Shown here one piece after another: positions 1 to 10,943 of a stretch of 64,000 bases of DNA. The notes under the pieces are model-generated. The model did no database searches. It worked only from the letters and a program-made list of their open reading frames with translations, and was not told the origin of the DNA. A program made the translations under genes and the position numbers. Source of the DNA: Ophiosphaerella korrae (taxonomy: Eukaryota > Ascomycota > Dothideomycetes > Pleosporales > Phaeosphaeriaceae); the NCBI GenBank assembly GCA_028456385.1, contig JALNQF010000010.1, positions 62,001 to 126,000 of the forward strand. The letters run 5' to 3'. Position 1 is the first letter of the stretch. Each line of letters starts with the position of its first letter.

Positions 1-800
1 CCACCAACGACATATGAATCTACACCTCGCTAATTTTCTCTCTCTACGCCTTACATTTGACCATACATACCAAAAGCCCAAGAATATCTGAGAAAAGCTT
101 CAAAAGTTAGCAAAATGGCTTAATCAACTTCTTCCGTCCGAGCCATGGTCTCATCTGGCCGCCTACCAAGGTAGCAAACACCCAAACCTGGTACGACCAA
201 CACCCCATCCGCATTTAGAAGACCCTTTACTAACGGTATTTCCGCAGTATCTTATAGCAATGCTATAAAAATGCAGTCTCCTCCCAACACGGGATGTATT
301 CCCAAATTGCCCAGCCACCGATGCCCGAGAACTGTGCAGGGCGCCGAGCCGAAGCCGATAGTTAAACGACGAAGAAAAATTGCACGCACAAAATTTTCGA
401 TTCAGCGAGTGGAGCACCATATTTATTCCATCGCATCAAGAGTTTGAAAGGTACAGCTCCTAATCAAGGATGATCGGAGCTTTGCTAACACTCAAACTAG
501 CCTTGTGGCTTGCTGCATTGACTTGTGTGTGTAGCAGACACAGTGCATCACGTGATTTGGCGTTCACCTATGTTCCCTTTACTTTGATTTATCCTTGCGA
601 AAGCGTGCGGCATACATTCGCTAGTGGTCACCCATACGAGATCGAGATTCACGTACTGCTATCAAACCATATTGACGCAGGCCTCGCACCACTTACCTCT
701 GTCCTCTTCACAACGTCCCTACAATCTGAGTATCATCAAGCCACCATATCCCACTCCCACTCTTCCCAATTACGACCTGGAAGTCTATCTAGACCCTACG
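1..800. other. No supported gene
   Basis: No open frame here resembles a protein I know, and no RNA gene was found. The longest frame (470-1318, plus) runs antiframe through the F-box-like gene and is rich in Pro, His and Arg, as expected of a shadow frame. The last 100 bases are pyrimidine-rich and probably form the promoter and leader of the gene at 801. Confidence 0.5.
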
Positions 801-1655
801 ATGGCCGTACAACTCTTCCCCACGCTCCCCCCAGAACTCCGCACACAAATATACACATACCTCTCCACCCACACCTCCTCAACAACCGGCCTCCACCTCC
901 CCCTCAAAACCTACCACAACAAACACACCACCATCCAGCTCACCCCATATCACACCGGCGCCCCATCCCTTCTCTCCCCCGCCTTTGCCGAAGCACACGA
1001 ATACGCCACTCACCTGCGCAACACCGCCGCGCTCAAAATCGCACTCGTGTTCCAAGGCCGGTGTCAAACCTTTGTTGCAGAACACTGGTCGGCCAAAGTC
1101 GCAGCGCACCTGAAGAAACTAGCGAAGACGCACACGTGGCTGAACAAGGTGGTTCGGTACGACGTGCACATCACGTGGCGCGCGGTGGATGGTGCGGGAT
1201 CGGGGAAAGCGAGCGCAGGACGGATTGTGAAGGAGATGGTAGCAGGGGTAACGAGTGTGTTGGGTGGCACAGATGGGAGGGCGAAGAAGGGGCGTTTGAA
1301 CGTTGTGGTTCGGCTTGAGTTTGGGGTTGGGGTGCAGATGGCGTGTTTTGGGAAGAGGTTTGGGGTTGGGGATTTTCTCGAGGGAGAGGGGTGGGGGAGG
1401 AAGACGGTGAAGGTGGTTTTGGAGCCGCGGGTGGGGGCAGTGCATGTTGAGGTTGGAAGGGGGCTTAGGGTTCTGCCTTGGGAAAAGAAAGAGAGTGGGT
1501 TGCTGGGTGGGGAGAAAGGGGGGGTGGTGTGGGGGGATGGGGATGAGGGTCAATTATTGATACGGAGGGGTTGGGAGGGTGGTGGGATTGTTGGTGGGAA
1601 GGGAGAGGATGCCGAGGCGGTGGTTTTGTCGAGGTTGAAGGAGGCTTTGCGGTAG
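801..1655 (+). CDS. F-box-like hypothetical protein
   Basis: A 284-residue protein in one exon. The frame is open further upstream (624), but I chose the ATG at 801 because it begins MAVQLFPTLPPELRTQIYTY. The LPPELRxxIYxYL core at residues 8-20 is the short F-box-like opening of many fungal lineage-specific proteins, where the motif would bind Skp1 in an SCF ubiquitin ligase. The remainder alternates strands and basic helices and is Gly/Val/Arg-rich after residue 200. I recognise no substrate-binding repeat. The GC content is higher than the flanks and no stops interrupt it, so it looks like a maintained gene. Function beyond the possible F-box role is unknown; the motif may also be a degenerate copy that no longer binds Skp1. 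Confidence 0.6.
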   Translation: MAVQLFPTLPPELRTQIYTYLSTHTSSTTGLHLPLKTYHNKHTTIQLTPYHTGAPSLLSPAFAEAHEYATHLRNTAALKIALVFQGRCQTFVAEHWSAKVAAHLKKLAKTHTWLNKVVRYDVHITWRAVDGAGSGKASAGRIVKEMVAGVTSVLGGTDGRAKKGRLNVVVRLEFGVGVQMACFGKRFGVGDFLEGEGWGRKTVKVVLEPRVGAVHVEVGRGLRVLPWEKKESGLLGGEKGGVVWGDGDEGQLLIRRGWEGGGIVGGKGEDAEAVVLSRLKEALR

Positions 1656-2161
1656 AGGTTTCAGAAGCTGATGTTAGTAGGCCCAATGATTTATGGTTTT
1701 GTTATAATTATTAGGGGATATAATTCATCATGGCTAGGATGTTGTAAGTCGGAGTTTGGGTTCGGGATGCCGGCATAGGTATCCCAAATCTGCCGCTCAG
1801 CATGCAAAACAAAGCACCTCCATGAACTAAGCTGGAACGAACTTGTACACAGCCAGAGGCTGAGACAAGCCGTGCTTGGCCGCCCTAGCTTGTCATACTA
1901 CAATATCACCACTGCCGGGTTTGTTGTTTGGAGGGAGTTGCGATGGTGGTGTGTTAGCGTTGTTTATGGTCTGTGCTAAGGTGGTCTGTGCTGGGTGTCT
2001 ATTCGAGATGGAAACCATAGCCTCTTAGTCGATACACAATCAAGCAACATTTTCATAATAGTTTTGAAGCGATTCGCGCTCAATGGTATAACTCATCGAA
2101 TTGTTGCGATATTCATCACCCGCCTTAGCAGAACGCCTCCGGGAGGTATTTAGCCTGCTTC
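1656..2161. other. Intergenic; upstream region of HNH gene
   Basis: No gene seen. From about 2060 the sequence matches the segment starting near 30733 (a truncated paralogue), so the duplicated unit begins upstream of the ATG used here. In this copy the reading frame upstream of 2162 is closed by stops. Confidence 0.5.
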
Positions 2162-3712
2162 ATGAATCTTGCTCGAGAGCCCTGCTCGCCACCCGCCGCT
2201 CACCCTGAGGCACCAAACCGCTGGATCCTCTTCCACCACCCTGGTTATGACGACTCGAACAACGTGCTGCTCAAACTCTTTGCGCCAGATGTAAGACAGG
2301 ACTCTACAGGCCGTGGCTTGTGTGCACAATATGCCTTGCATGCCTGTGGTATCATCGCGGGAAACCGCTGGGACGGATGGCTGTCAGAGGCGAAAGATCC
2401 CGATGCGTCCACACAAATCGAGCCCACCACCATCCTACAAAAGACTAGTTATTATTTCCATTTACCTCCGTTGGTGAGTGATGACGATACCAGCGACCCG
2501 AACCTTCCATATCCGATAGTTCCAACCTTTCGTGAATGGCGCTTCCCGCACGGCCAGCTGCCCGAGCTGTGGAAGCAAACGGCTTCAGCAAATTGCGATC
2601 TTGCAAGGCCCGAACAGTCCTTCACTCCATCGAACCTCACCCTCGCCCTTAAAGTTCGGGATGTCTCGTGCCGTATAACTGGCTGTGTGGAGGAAGCACA
2701 GGTTGCGCATATCTGCCCACAGAAAGAAGCTGAGTGGTGGTATGAGAACGAGATGTCGAGATACGGGTCTGGGTTTGCAAATACCTTGGACGACCCCTCG
2801 AATGCACTTCTTCTTCGAGCCGACCTTCATATAGCCTTCGACAGACCGATGTTTGTCTTCGTACCGAAGCTGTCTACTGATACGGGAAAACCTAAGCTTG
2901 TGACACACCTCGTCAAGAAATCAGCTGAATTTAAGTATTTATATCACAACCGTGCCCTGCACCCCCTGGGCTCAAGCATCGAGACACTTTTTGCGCGGTT
3001 CGCGTGGTCCATTTTTCCGCTTCTTGATGCGTTTTTAACTTGTCGCCAACGCCGACGGCTGCTCTTAGCAAATGAAAACACGAGTCTGTCTAACAGTAAC
3101 GGCTTCGTCTCGTGGGAAAGGTGTGCTCTGTATTCTAGGACACGGTCTCAAAGTCCAAAAAAGCGCAAACCCGATGCCGGCCCGGCGATGGACGATAATG
3201 TTGATCTCTCTACCATAGCGAATAACCTGCACCCGCGAAAGCGACGCCAATGCCGATACACAATATCTCCACATGATCCACCAGACTTGAGTAACTGTCT
3301 GCTCTCAGACAATTTATTAGATCGAGCCTCGGAGTCCTCCAATAACTCTTCAGATTATCGTGAGGACGACTTGGGCCAACGTTCCGCCTCGCCGATGCCT
3401 GCCTCCCCGACAAACGTACCGGCTCCAAATGCGCAGGCCTCGTTTGGAACCGCAGATTCGGACAACGTCACACAGCAGCCACCGTCTCCTGCTACGGCTT
3501 CCTTTGGCGGCGCGCATGATCCTTCCGACATTTCCGCCCTTGCGCACACATGGCTAGAGAAGGAACGCCTACGTTCCGGCACTAAGGATGAATGGGAGGA
3601 GAAGCAGGCTTGGGCAAAAAAGGTCTGGGCAGGGAAAGTTTCTCTAAACGCCAAAACAGCCAGGGAATGGTATGAGATTATTGGGGTGGAGGTTCAGGAC
3701 GATGAAAGTTGA
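2162..3712 (+). CDS. HNH_2 nuclease domain protein
   Basis: 516 residues, single exon. The HNH_2-type core lies at about residues 165-230: Cys170 and Cys175, then AHICP with His183, DDPSNALLL with Asn214, and DLHIAFD with His223. This is the order of the metal-binding and catalytic His-Asn-His triad. The N-terminal 140 residues (NNVLLKLF, ACGIIAGNRWDGWLS, PTFREWRFPHG) match the conserved leader of a large fungal family. The C-terminal 200 residues are Ser/Pro-rich and probably disordered, ending in a charged helix. No secretion signal is visible. Substrate and biological role are unknown for this family. A truncated relative lies at 30733-31120. The start is uncertain because relatives have a longer N-terminus that is broken by stops here. 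Confidence 0.8.
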   Translation: MNLAREPCSPPAAHPEAPNRWILFHHPGYDDSNNVLLKLFAPDVRQDSTGRGLCAQYALHACGIIAGNRWDGWLSEAKDPDASTQIEPTTILQKTSYYFHLPPLVSDDDTSDPNLPYPIVPTFREWRFPHGQLPELWKQTASANCDLARPEQSFTPSNLTLALKVRDVSCRITGCVEEAQVAHICPQKEAEWWYENEMSRYGSGFANTLDDPSNALLLRADLHIAFDRPMFVFVPKLSTDTGKPKLVTHLVKKSAEFKYLYHNRALHPLGSSIETLFARFAWSIFPLLDAFLTCRQRRRLLLANENTSLSNSNGFVSWERCALYSRTRSQSPKKRKPDAGPAMDDNVDLSTIANNLHPRKRRQCRYTISPHDPPDLSNCLLSDNLLDRASESSNNSSDYREDDLGQRSASPMPASPTNVPAPNAQASFGTADSDNVTQQPPSPATASFGGAHDPSDISALAHTWLEKERLRSGTKDEWEEKQAWAKKVWAGKVSLNAKTAREWYEIIGVEVQDDES

Positions 3713-6479
3713 AAAGAGTATATTGGGACTGATAAGCTCGGGCACCTGCGGTCTGCGAAGCAAAGTATATCCGGCGCAATGATACTATAGGCTCAGACTA
3801 GCTAGAGGCAATGGCTTTAGTTCTGATAGAGAATACTGTCTCTAGGATGCTTTTACCCCCTTCTATGTAGTATAGTACCCTAGTAGAAAATCCGCAAAAT
3901 GGTATAGGCTAGGAAGGAAGCTTGGCTTAAGTTAGACTATCTATCGTTAACTATTAGTCTCCTTTATCGAGTCATGGTGATACGGGTAACAAAAGACTAG
4001 TAGTATGAGGCAACTCGCCTATATAACAGAAGATATTAGAGAGGAGCTTGGGGATTGGATGCGTATATGGCTCTTGGACACAATAAATCATTCTTGCTCC
4101 CTCCCCTCCCCTTCGCTAACTTAACAGTATCTAGTATAATATAGCAGATACTAGGGGAGATTGTGATTAAGCCTATTATTAGTTTTGTCTTTAAGCGATC
4201 GTCTCCTTGCTTTTGCTAGGTCTGTAGTTCTACTTGTACGATTACTTCGTAAGATTTGGTAGGTAGAAGAACAGTAGTTTTGTTTAGTTAGAGGAAACGA
4301 ATTATCTAGAACTACAGGTGCGATAATTTTGTCTAAATATAGAGTTAAAGGTAGAATAGTATATAGAGATATGAAGCAAATGTAGTTTAGGAATTAGAGA
4401 AAGAAGTTCGACTATTTACATAGCAATAAAAAATATTGATAAAACGGGTTGAGTAGGTAAAAGCGTAGTGATGACAAACTTTATCCTATTATTGCCAAGT
4501 TACAAAGCCTGCGATTCCCGCTATCGAGGGCAAGATTCGAGACGCAAAGTGTGTCTCGAGAAAGATTCCCTTTAATGGACGGTACTCTTGTTCCAAGCAG
4601 CTCAACCAACTAGGCCGAGAGGATCTCAACGACCAGATTATATCTTCAACACAGGACGGTACATAAGAGCTCTGCACCCACATAGCCACAAATCGATGGT
4701 CTATCCCCCCTTCGTCCCTAACCTCATTTCTCTTGTTACACTTGCCAAGTTAAACAGAAAAGCTTCGTGAATAACCTATTCACAATAAGTTTAGAAGGTA
4801 GCTAGAGACGGAAAAACTAAAGACTTTAGACAGCAAGAGTATATTAGGCAGAGAGCCTCTTAGAAGGAAGAGAAAATTATTGGAGAGTAAGGGAGGAATT
4901 TGTAGCTCGCTGCTAGGAATGTGGCTGCGCATCCAGCGCCAGCTTCGGTAATGGTAGGGGGCCCAGATTGAACCTCTTTTCCGTTGCCGCACGATTTAAC
5001 AGGCCTAGGAGACTTGTAGCAATATTCCGCGTAAGTCTTCGCATTATTTGAGTGCCGTGGAACCGCTTTGCACTTTCCCGGGGTCGTTCGTTGCCAGTAC
5101 TATTCACACATATTTCCAGAAGAAGTCGCTTCTATCGTCCGCAAATTAAGGGTAGGTAAAGCGATAAAGCTTGGTATAAATCAGTCTTCAATCCCATCCT
5201 AATCGCCTGTGGTTACGCCAAAACATACGCCTTTCTCCACGTTGTCAAGCAGCAGGACTCACCGGTTCGGTGGGTAAGGGCAACGTGCTAGCAATGAGGC
5301 ACCTAAATAGGTAAGACGCCTTATAGATGCCTAGTGTTGGAGGTGATTGAAGGGCCAGATGCATGTCCATTTGAGCATGGCTGTAACGGACCGTCACTCG
5401 CCTGGAGTCAACCTGGCAGGGATTTTTCACCGGATTTCCTACCATATGGCCCCATTCCATTAGTCTCACTTCCGGTCAGTCCTGTGGCTACTTAGCCTTA
5501 TTCATGTTACTGGATGCCGTCTTCAAGGGGCCACTGCCGGCCAAATGCCTCACTTCTTCACTGGGCTCTGAAGCTCGGTGGACCTGGATGGCAGGCGGAA
5601 TACATCCCGGCTGGTGAGACTGGGTGGCCCGGGAGAACGGATGCACAGCACGATTTTAGTCCTCTCTGACAGCGCTTTCTGGTGCCAGATGACAATGCGC
5701 GCGTACACAGAGAAGGTAACAGGATGACCTATCAAACTGCCCTACCAATAAAAACATACCACGATTTATCATATCCGCTCAAACATCATTCCAGACACCT
5801 AAGAAGGCTGTACGCCACGTAGCGACTTCGATCTCATGGGATTGGGGCTAATACACGTCATAGCGGACGCTTTATCCGTTTAACTGCCTGCCGGGGTGGC
5901 CATTGTTCGATGGTAGAGGAGTGAGCAGCAAACTACCTACTTGCAGTGAAAATATCTGCAATACATAATGGCAGATACACTAGGGTATATTCGGTCTCCG
6001 CAGAGATGAAATCAAGGAGAAGCCCGCCTAGCTACTGTGTCACATCGTCTAGCGTGCGCTTTGTCCTCTTAGCAGGTGATCCGACCCTACTAACTCTCTC
6101 ACCTACACTACTAGAAGGCGTCATAGGCCTGTCCAACCGCAGTTCAAACACTGAAGTTGTCATTGAGCTTTGCGGCTGTGTTTCCTTCACCCTCTTCACA
6201 GGACGATTTGGCCAAAATGCATAGAGGGCTTTCTTGATCGACAGCCGCTCCCCTAGGGCAAAGTCAGTATAATTGTGCAGCAGCTTCCGCATCTCCCGTC
6301 TCTACTTCCTCCATTCGGAAGTATGGCCTCGCCATCGCTTGGATTTTCTTCTCGCCAATGTATCCAGAGTATGCAAGTATAAATTTCAGTCGTTAAAGAG
6401 AAATGGCATGTCTCGAGCTGTGTAGGGGGACGGCCGGGATACGCTCGCGAATAGAACTGGTGCAAATAATTGACAATCA
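3713..6479. other. AT-rich intergenic tract, no supported gene
   Basis: Between about 3840 and 4480 the sequence is dominated by TA and AT steps with stops in every frame, the appearance of RIP-mutated repeat DNA. No terminal repeats or protein similarity could be found by eye. The part from 4900 to 6480 has a more even base composition, and I recognise nothing in its short frames. Confidence 0.4.
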
Positions 6480-7477
6480 GAGCGCCGTCGCGGGTGGCTT
6501 GTAGCGAGGCGTGAATCTGATTCTCGCCGAACGTGGCAGCTTTTTATTGAGCTGTAAGCAATGGAAAATGTGCGTCAGCATTCTGGACGACATTGAACCT
6601 GTAGCTGTATTAGCGACAAACAGCGACAAGAGGGCAACGCACCATTCTACCATATCATTCTCTTCACGCGTGAATGGCATGAATACTGTCGGAGTGTGTG
6701 CTGTTGCCTCTGTCGCGCCAATATATCCGATGCAGCTGTCGGGTTGGGGTCGTGCAAGAGAGCCCCATAGTTCCGGCGCAGTCGCACGCGGCGGCTCTGG
6801 AAGAAACTCTTTGACTAGGTTTGTTTTGATCCGTTAATTTCAAGCCCTTTATACCACCTAGGTAAGCCTCGCCCCGAAAAAGAATGTGCTTATCCATCAT
6901 TTTCCGGGCTGTGGCTTTATTTTCTAATGCTGCGGCCCTCCGCGTATCTATGGTGGCTTGCGCATGCGGCGAAGGCTCCTGCTCACAACTCTGTCTAAGC
7001 GTGCTTACAAAGTACGCGAGCGGTGTTGGAAGTGCAATGCCTTGATCCACGATTATATCGTAGCCAGCGAACTGCTTCTTATGAGTGATAGCGGTGTCTT
7101 TCCGCGTGGGGGACGGATTTCGGCTAGCGGACATGGAGTCGCAGAGAGATGCGGAGGATTCAAGAATGCATAGATTCTCTCGTGTCAAAGGTTGAGGCGA
7201 AGGATTGCGGTCGGGAGCGCGGGCTCGTGGAAATTCTGAGGACTGTTGTTGCGAGGGCAGGTGTGTTATTCCACAGAGCGGACGCGTCGGTGCGGGCTGT
7301 TCGTCTCGTAGGACGAGCGGGATCTAGATCTGTCGCGGACGAGCTGGCGGAGCAGGCTGAGCGTGAACGCTTTCCCAGCATGGCTGTTGACCTAACTGTA
7401 GGTGTAAGCGTGTCACTAAGGCTCACTTCGAGATACAATGTTCCGCCGGTGGAATGAACAAATTGTTGTATTGGCAA
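6480..7477 (-). pseudogene. Decayed unidentified gene
   Basis: Minus-strand frames at 7477-7160, 7188-6664 and 6680-6477 read like successive parts of one protein: a Ser/Arg-rich leader (MLGKRSRSACSASSS), then a run including GYDIIVDQGIALPTP and ALENKATARKMMDK, then a tail. The pieces lie in different frames, so either introns or frameshifts separate them. I do not recognise the family. The coherent residue composition and absence of stops for over 170 codons argue for a former gene rather than chance. Confidence 0.35.
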
Positions 7478-7631
7478 TTTCAGGGTAGAGCATGTAACAT
7501 CACCATCTTATCCACTGCATGTTGCACGCCGGTCATTAATTGAATTCAAATGCGTCATAAATATTTGATTACTGAAACAGTTCAAGCACACGGCAGTAGT
7601 ACCCTATCCTGCCGTCTCCGTATGACGAAAT

Positions 7632-8199
7632 GGCCCCTGAATTCTCTCATCGCTTAGTACCCCGGAAAGTCTATTATCCAGTTGTCGTGCATCCTCTGCC
7701 TCTTGCACGACGTAGATGTGCCGTCTTTATTCTGCACGCTTATCCTAATCAGACCGCTTCTCGCGGTGAAAAGAGCCGTTCATCACAGGCGGTACGACAG
7801 TCAAATTTTCATGAACTCGGCCATTTCCCAGGGTCCAACAAACGAGTCCTCCCCATCGATTACGCCCTGAACACACCAAGTTGAATCTATCAGAACATTG
7901 TTTGTATATAGATCTGTGTGGATCAACGGAAAAGGGCCACTTATGAAGGAGTAATAGTCCAACAGTTTTACTGGAAGCTCGTTGATAGGCTTGATAATGT
8001 CTACGACATCAGATGTAGTTCTTTCTCGAATGACCTCTTCGCTGAAAGAGAATTTACCCTGCATCGCTTTTACCCAGGCACGGAAATATTCAGCTGCCGT
8101 TTCGAATCGACCTCTGATTCCGGGTATAACTCCAACAGAATAGGTTCCATCGGAGAGTAGCGCAATACTCCCAATCTTTGGGAACCGGACAGATGCCAA
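7632..8199 (-). pseudogene. APH-like phosphotransferase fragment
   Basis: Minus-strand relic of the fungal aminoglycoside-phosphotransferase (APH) superfamily, small-molecule kinases with a protein-kinase fold. Visible landmarks are FPLIHTDLYTNNVL (catalytic HxDxxxxN loop) and VIDGEDSFVGPWEMAEF, which corresponds to the usual IDWE.a..gPWE segment with the Trp lost. Near 7810 the frame shifts, after which LTVVPPVMNGS and YVVQEAEDARQLDNRLSG continue the family C-terminus but with in-frame stops. A splice-like acceptor precedes DLASVRFPKIGS at about 8200. No convincing N-terminal lobe lies upstream, so the gene is also 5'-truncated. Non-functional. Confidence 0.7.
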
Positions 8200-8209
8200 G
8201 TCAACCTAC

Positions 8210-9131
8210 ATTGATTAAATGGTATGCTTCTAGTTTAGTTGTGGCGTATTGGCGGCGTTTGACTCAAGGCCATTACCTAAAGATGGATTACGACCGTTCA
8301 CGGCGCAGCGGAGGATTTCACGGACCACATAGTCACGTGACTTTATAGAGTGTCTTGGCATTACATCACATGATGTTCAGTTTCATCGCTAATTCTTCTC
8401 ATATTGAGCAGATTCAACTCAATGCAGTTGCTGGACAATAAATCTCTTCTTGCTGACTTGCTTGGCAGGTATGCAGAAGGGTTTTTTTTTTATCCCGCAA
8501 TTTCGCCTTGACCATCGTCACGCTGACGTTCCCAACCACGGTCCTCACGCTTGGCACCCCTCAGTACCGGATCTCCAGCACAACCGATTGTCAGACATTT
8601 AGCGTAAGAACTCTTTGAATCAGGAGTGGTCTGTGACAGAAGCTAATGCACAGTACTAGATCGAAATGCCGCCGTTCTAACCATGGCAGGTGACTATTGT
8701 TTGAAGAGCACGATTTGGAGGTAATACCAGATGGAGAGCAAAGGAATGATTGCTAGAGAGTGATGTTTGCTTCAGTATCTCTCTATGAATAGAAACCTGT
8801 ATGCGCAAGTTAAGACCATGGTTCGATGCGTGATGTTTGTGAGTAGATACGGGTTGGTAGTTGAGGGAGCGCAGATCGGTATTACAAGGGGGATGCAAGA
8901 AAGGGTGAGTAGTGCGTTCGGTGCGCTCGGGCCATGGAAAGTTGTCAAAGATTCCTTACTCTAATAGAAATCTGTATATAATTCAAGAACCAAGGATAAC
9001 TAATCCAGCTCAATATAGCTCCTTATGTCAAAACGCCAAACTGCCGCCTTACCTACCAAGAACGCTCTCGTATCCATTCCCTCCGTTAGGACAATAATTA
9101 GAATTGTTCAAAGATCTCTTCATACCTAGGT
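8210..9131. other. No supported gene
   Basis: Some of 8210-8450 may be N-terminal remains of the APH-like gene. The rest shows only short, unrecognisable frames. A run of nine T lies near 8482. Confidence 0.4.
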
Positions 9132-10067
9132 ATCCCTTATAAGACAACTCGTCGTTGTACTCGACAGCAAGTCACTCCTCCAAGACCTTCTAAACGACTT
9201 GGTAGGCCTCTAATAATTAATACTCCTCTACGTAAACGACTCGTCGAACATGCTATTGCCAACTAAGAGCAGCAGCAGAAATCTCTCTAGCAAATTGCTA
9301 ATGAGCTCTGCTTAAATTGTGACGAACGAACAATTCACAGAGCCTTTAAACAAGAACGCTACTATCGCTGACTAGCAATAGAGAAGCCTCTTCTTGAAGA
9401 GAAACATATACAAGATCGCCTTCTATAGGCGGAGACCTGCCTACCTTAGCCTTAGGAGATGTGGAGAAGGATAATCTGGTCTGATGAGGCATTATTTAAA
9501 TGTAGGAGAGGGAAGGTCTGGGTAACAAGAAGGGTAGAGGAGAAATACCACCCAGACTGTATCGTCCCTAAGTTCAAGGATTACTGCTGTGTAATGGTTT
9601 GGGCTTGTATTAGAGGAGACGAATCAAAGGGTCCGCTGCTAATTTGGGACCGTGAGATGTAGGGGAATATCAACTCATCCTCTTGCTGCCAAAGAGTTAT
9701 ACCTTTGATCTAAGCTTTCAAGCAAGAGCACGAGATCTTCAGAGTTAGGATAAGCAACGCTATTCTTATGCAAGATGGCGCTTCTTCTCACCAGGCTTTG
9801 GCTACAAGGAGTCTCTTCTATTAGCTCGCTATTTGGCTGCTGTAGTAGCCTGCAAGATCGCCTGATCTTAATCTAATTAAGAATGTTTGGAGGCTACTCA
9901 AGTCAAGAGTTTGCAAGAGATAGCCAAAAACAAAGGAGCAGCTAATAACTGTAATCTAGGAAGAATGGGCAAAGATTGAACTTAAAGATATTCAAAAATA
10001 CTACTTAAATATGAGAGAACGTTGCGAGGCAGTACGCCTAGCTGGAGGTGGGCACATACGATACTGA
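9132..10067 (+). pseudogene. Tc1/mariner transposase, RIP-mutated
   Basis: A single continuous reading frame of about 312 codons encodes a Tc1/mariner-type transposase interrupted by about 13 stops. An HTH-like N-terminus (RPSKRLGRPLI, then IANELCLNCDERTIHRAFKQ) precedes the DDE domain: IIWSDEALF carries the first Asp, LMQDGASSHQA the second, and RSPDLNLIKNVW the third acidic site, which here is Lys instead of the usual Glu of PxEN. Every stop is explainable as Gln CAA/CAG or Trp TGG mutated by C-to-T on one strand, and no frameshift is needed. That pattern is the signature of RIP in ascomycetes. I found no convincing terminal inverted repeats, so element edges are unknown. Confidence 0.85.
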
Positions 10068-10800
10068 GTTGATCCAAATTATATGTAAATTACAGTGTAC
10101 GTAAGATTCGATAGAGTTCCATGGCTCGAGCGCACAAAACCGCACTACTCACCCTTTCTTGGGCCCCCCTTGTATCTCACTTGTCCTCCCAGCTGCAGGA
10201 GCCTGCATTGCATGAAGCATGCATGTGCTTGATTGGAAGCAACGGCGTTCCTTGTTGGGGTCCCAGCAACCTGTGTCGAAGATTAGAGAAGGAACATCGA
10301 TGCAAGGCCAACCCCTCAGAAGTGCATGTGACATTATGTTACAGCTCGCTCATGCCAAGACGTGCATTGCATATTATCACGCATTAGGCACGGATATGCG
10401 CCCAATCCGAAGTTGTGTAAGCCCTAGATGATATGATCCAGCAGCTGGAGAGTGGTATGGCACTTCCACTCAAGGTTTTCCCTTCCAGGTTTCAGATCCT
10501 CGTCGTCGAATCACCCGGATGCCTTCATCCATTAAGATATTACTAGTATATCGAAAGAATAATTCAACCTTCCTTAGCGCTTTACTATACCTACTCTATT
10601 TCGTGTAATCTTTTATGTCTAAAATCAATACTCTTACCCATTGTTCCCATCCATACTCATGCCGCACTAGGAGCAGCAAAGTCATCTACCTTCCCTGATG
10701 AATTGCCGGCCTATGCTGACGATGCATATGCGGTGTCTAAACGGACACGGTTTTCTGGGCTGGCGCCTGGCTGCCTATCCTCGACCAACACGCAACTGTG
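10068..10800. other. No supported gene
   Basis: Short frames only. The sequence just left of the inverted repeat at 10807 may once have joined the aminotransferase relic to the right, but I cannot translate it convincingly. Confidence 0.4.
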
Positions 10801-10943
10801 TGTTTCCTAGAGTCGGCAACAATCAATCGATCTACAGATTGATTACCTGATTAGGCCGGTCACGGGCCTCAAAATGATCTTTTTAATGCTTAATCGAGTA
10901 ATCAATCTGTAGATCGATTGATTGTTGCCGACTCTAGTGTTTC
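10801..10943. mobile_element. MITE-like 40-bp inverted repeat element
   Basis: Two perfect 40-bp arms (10807-10846 and 10898-10937) face each other across a 51-bp spacer. The ends read CTAGAGTCGGCAACAATCAA and its complement. The hexamer TGTTTC occurs directly outside both ends (10801-10806 and 10938-10943), consistent with a target-site duplication. A TA duplication just inside is an alternative reading. There is no coding capacity, so it would be non-autonomous. The perfect arm identity suggests recent insertion or continuing gene conversion. It sits immediately upstream of the aminotransferase relic. Confidence 0.75.

Noticed and set aside
470..1318. A 282-codon plus-strand frame
   Set aside because: It overlaps the F-box-like gene in another frame and has shadow-like composition (Pro/His/Arg-rich).
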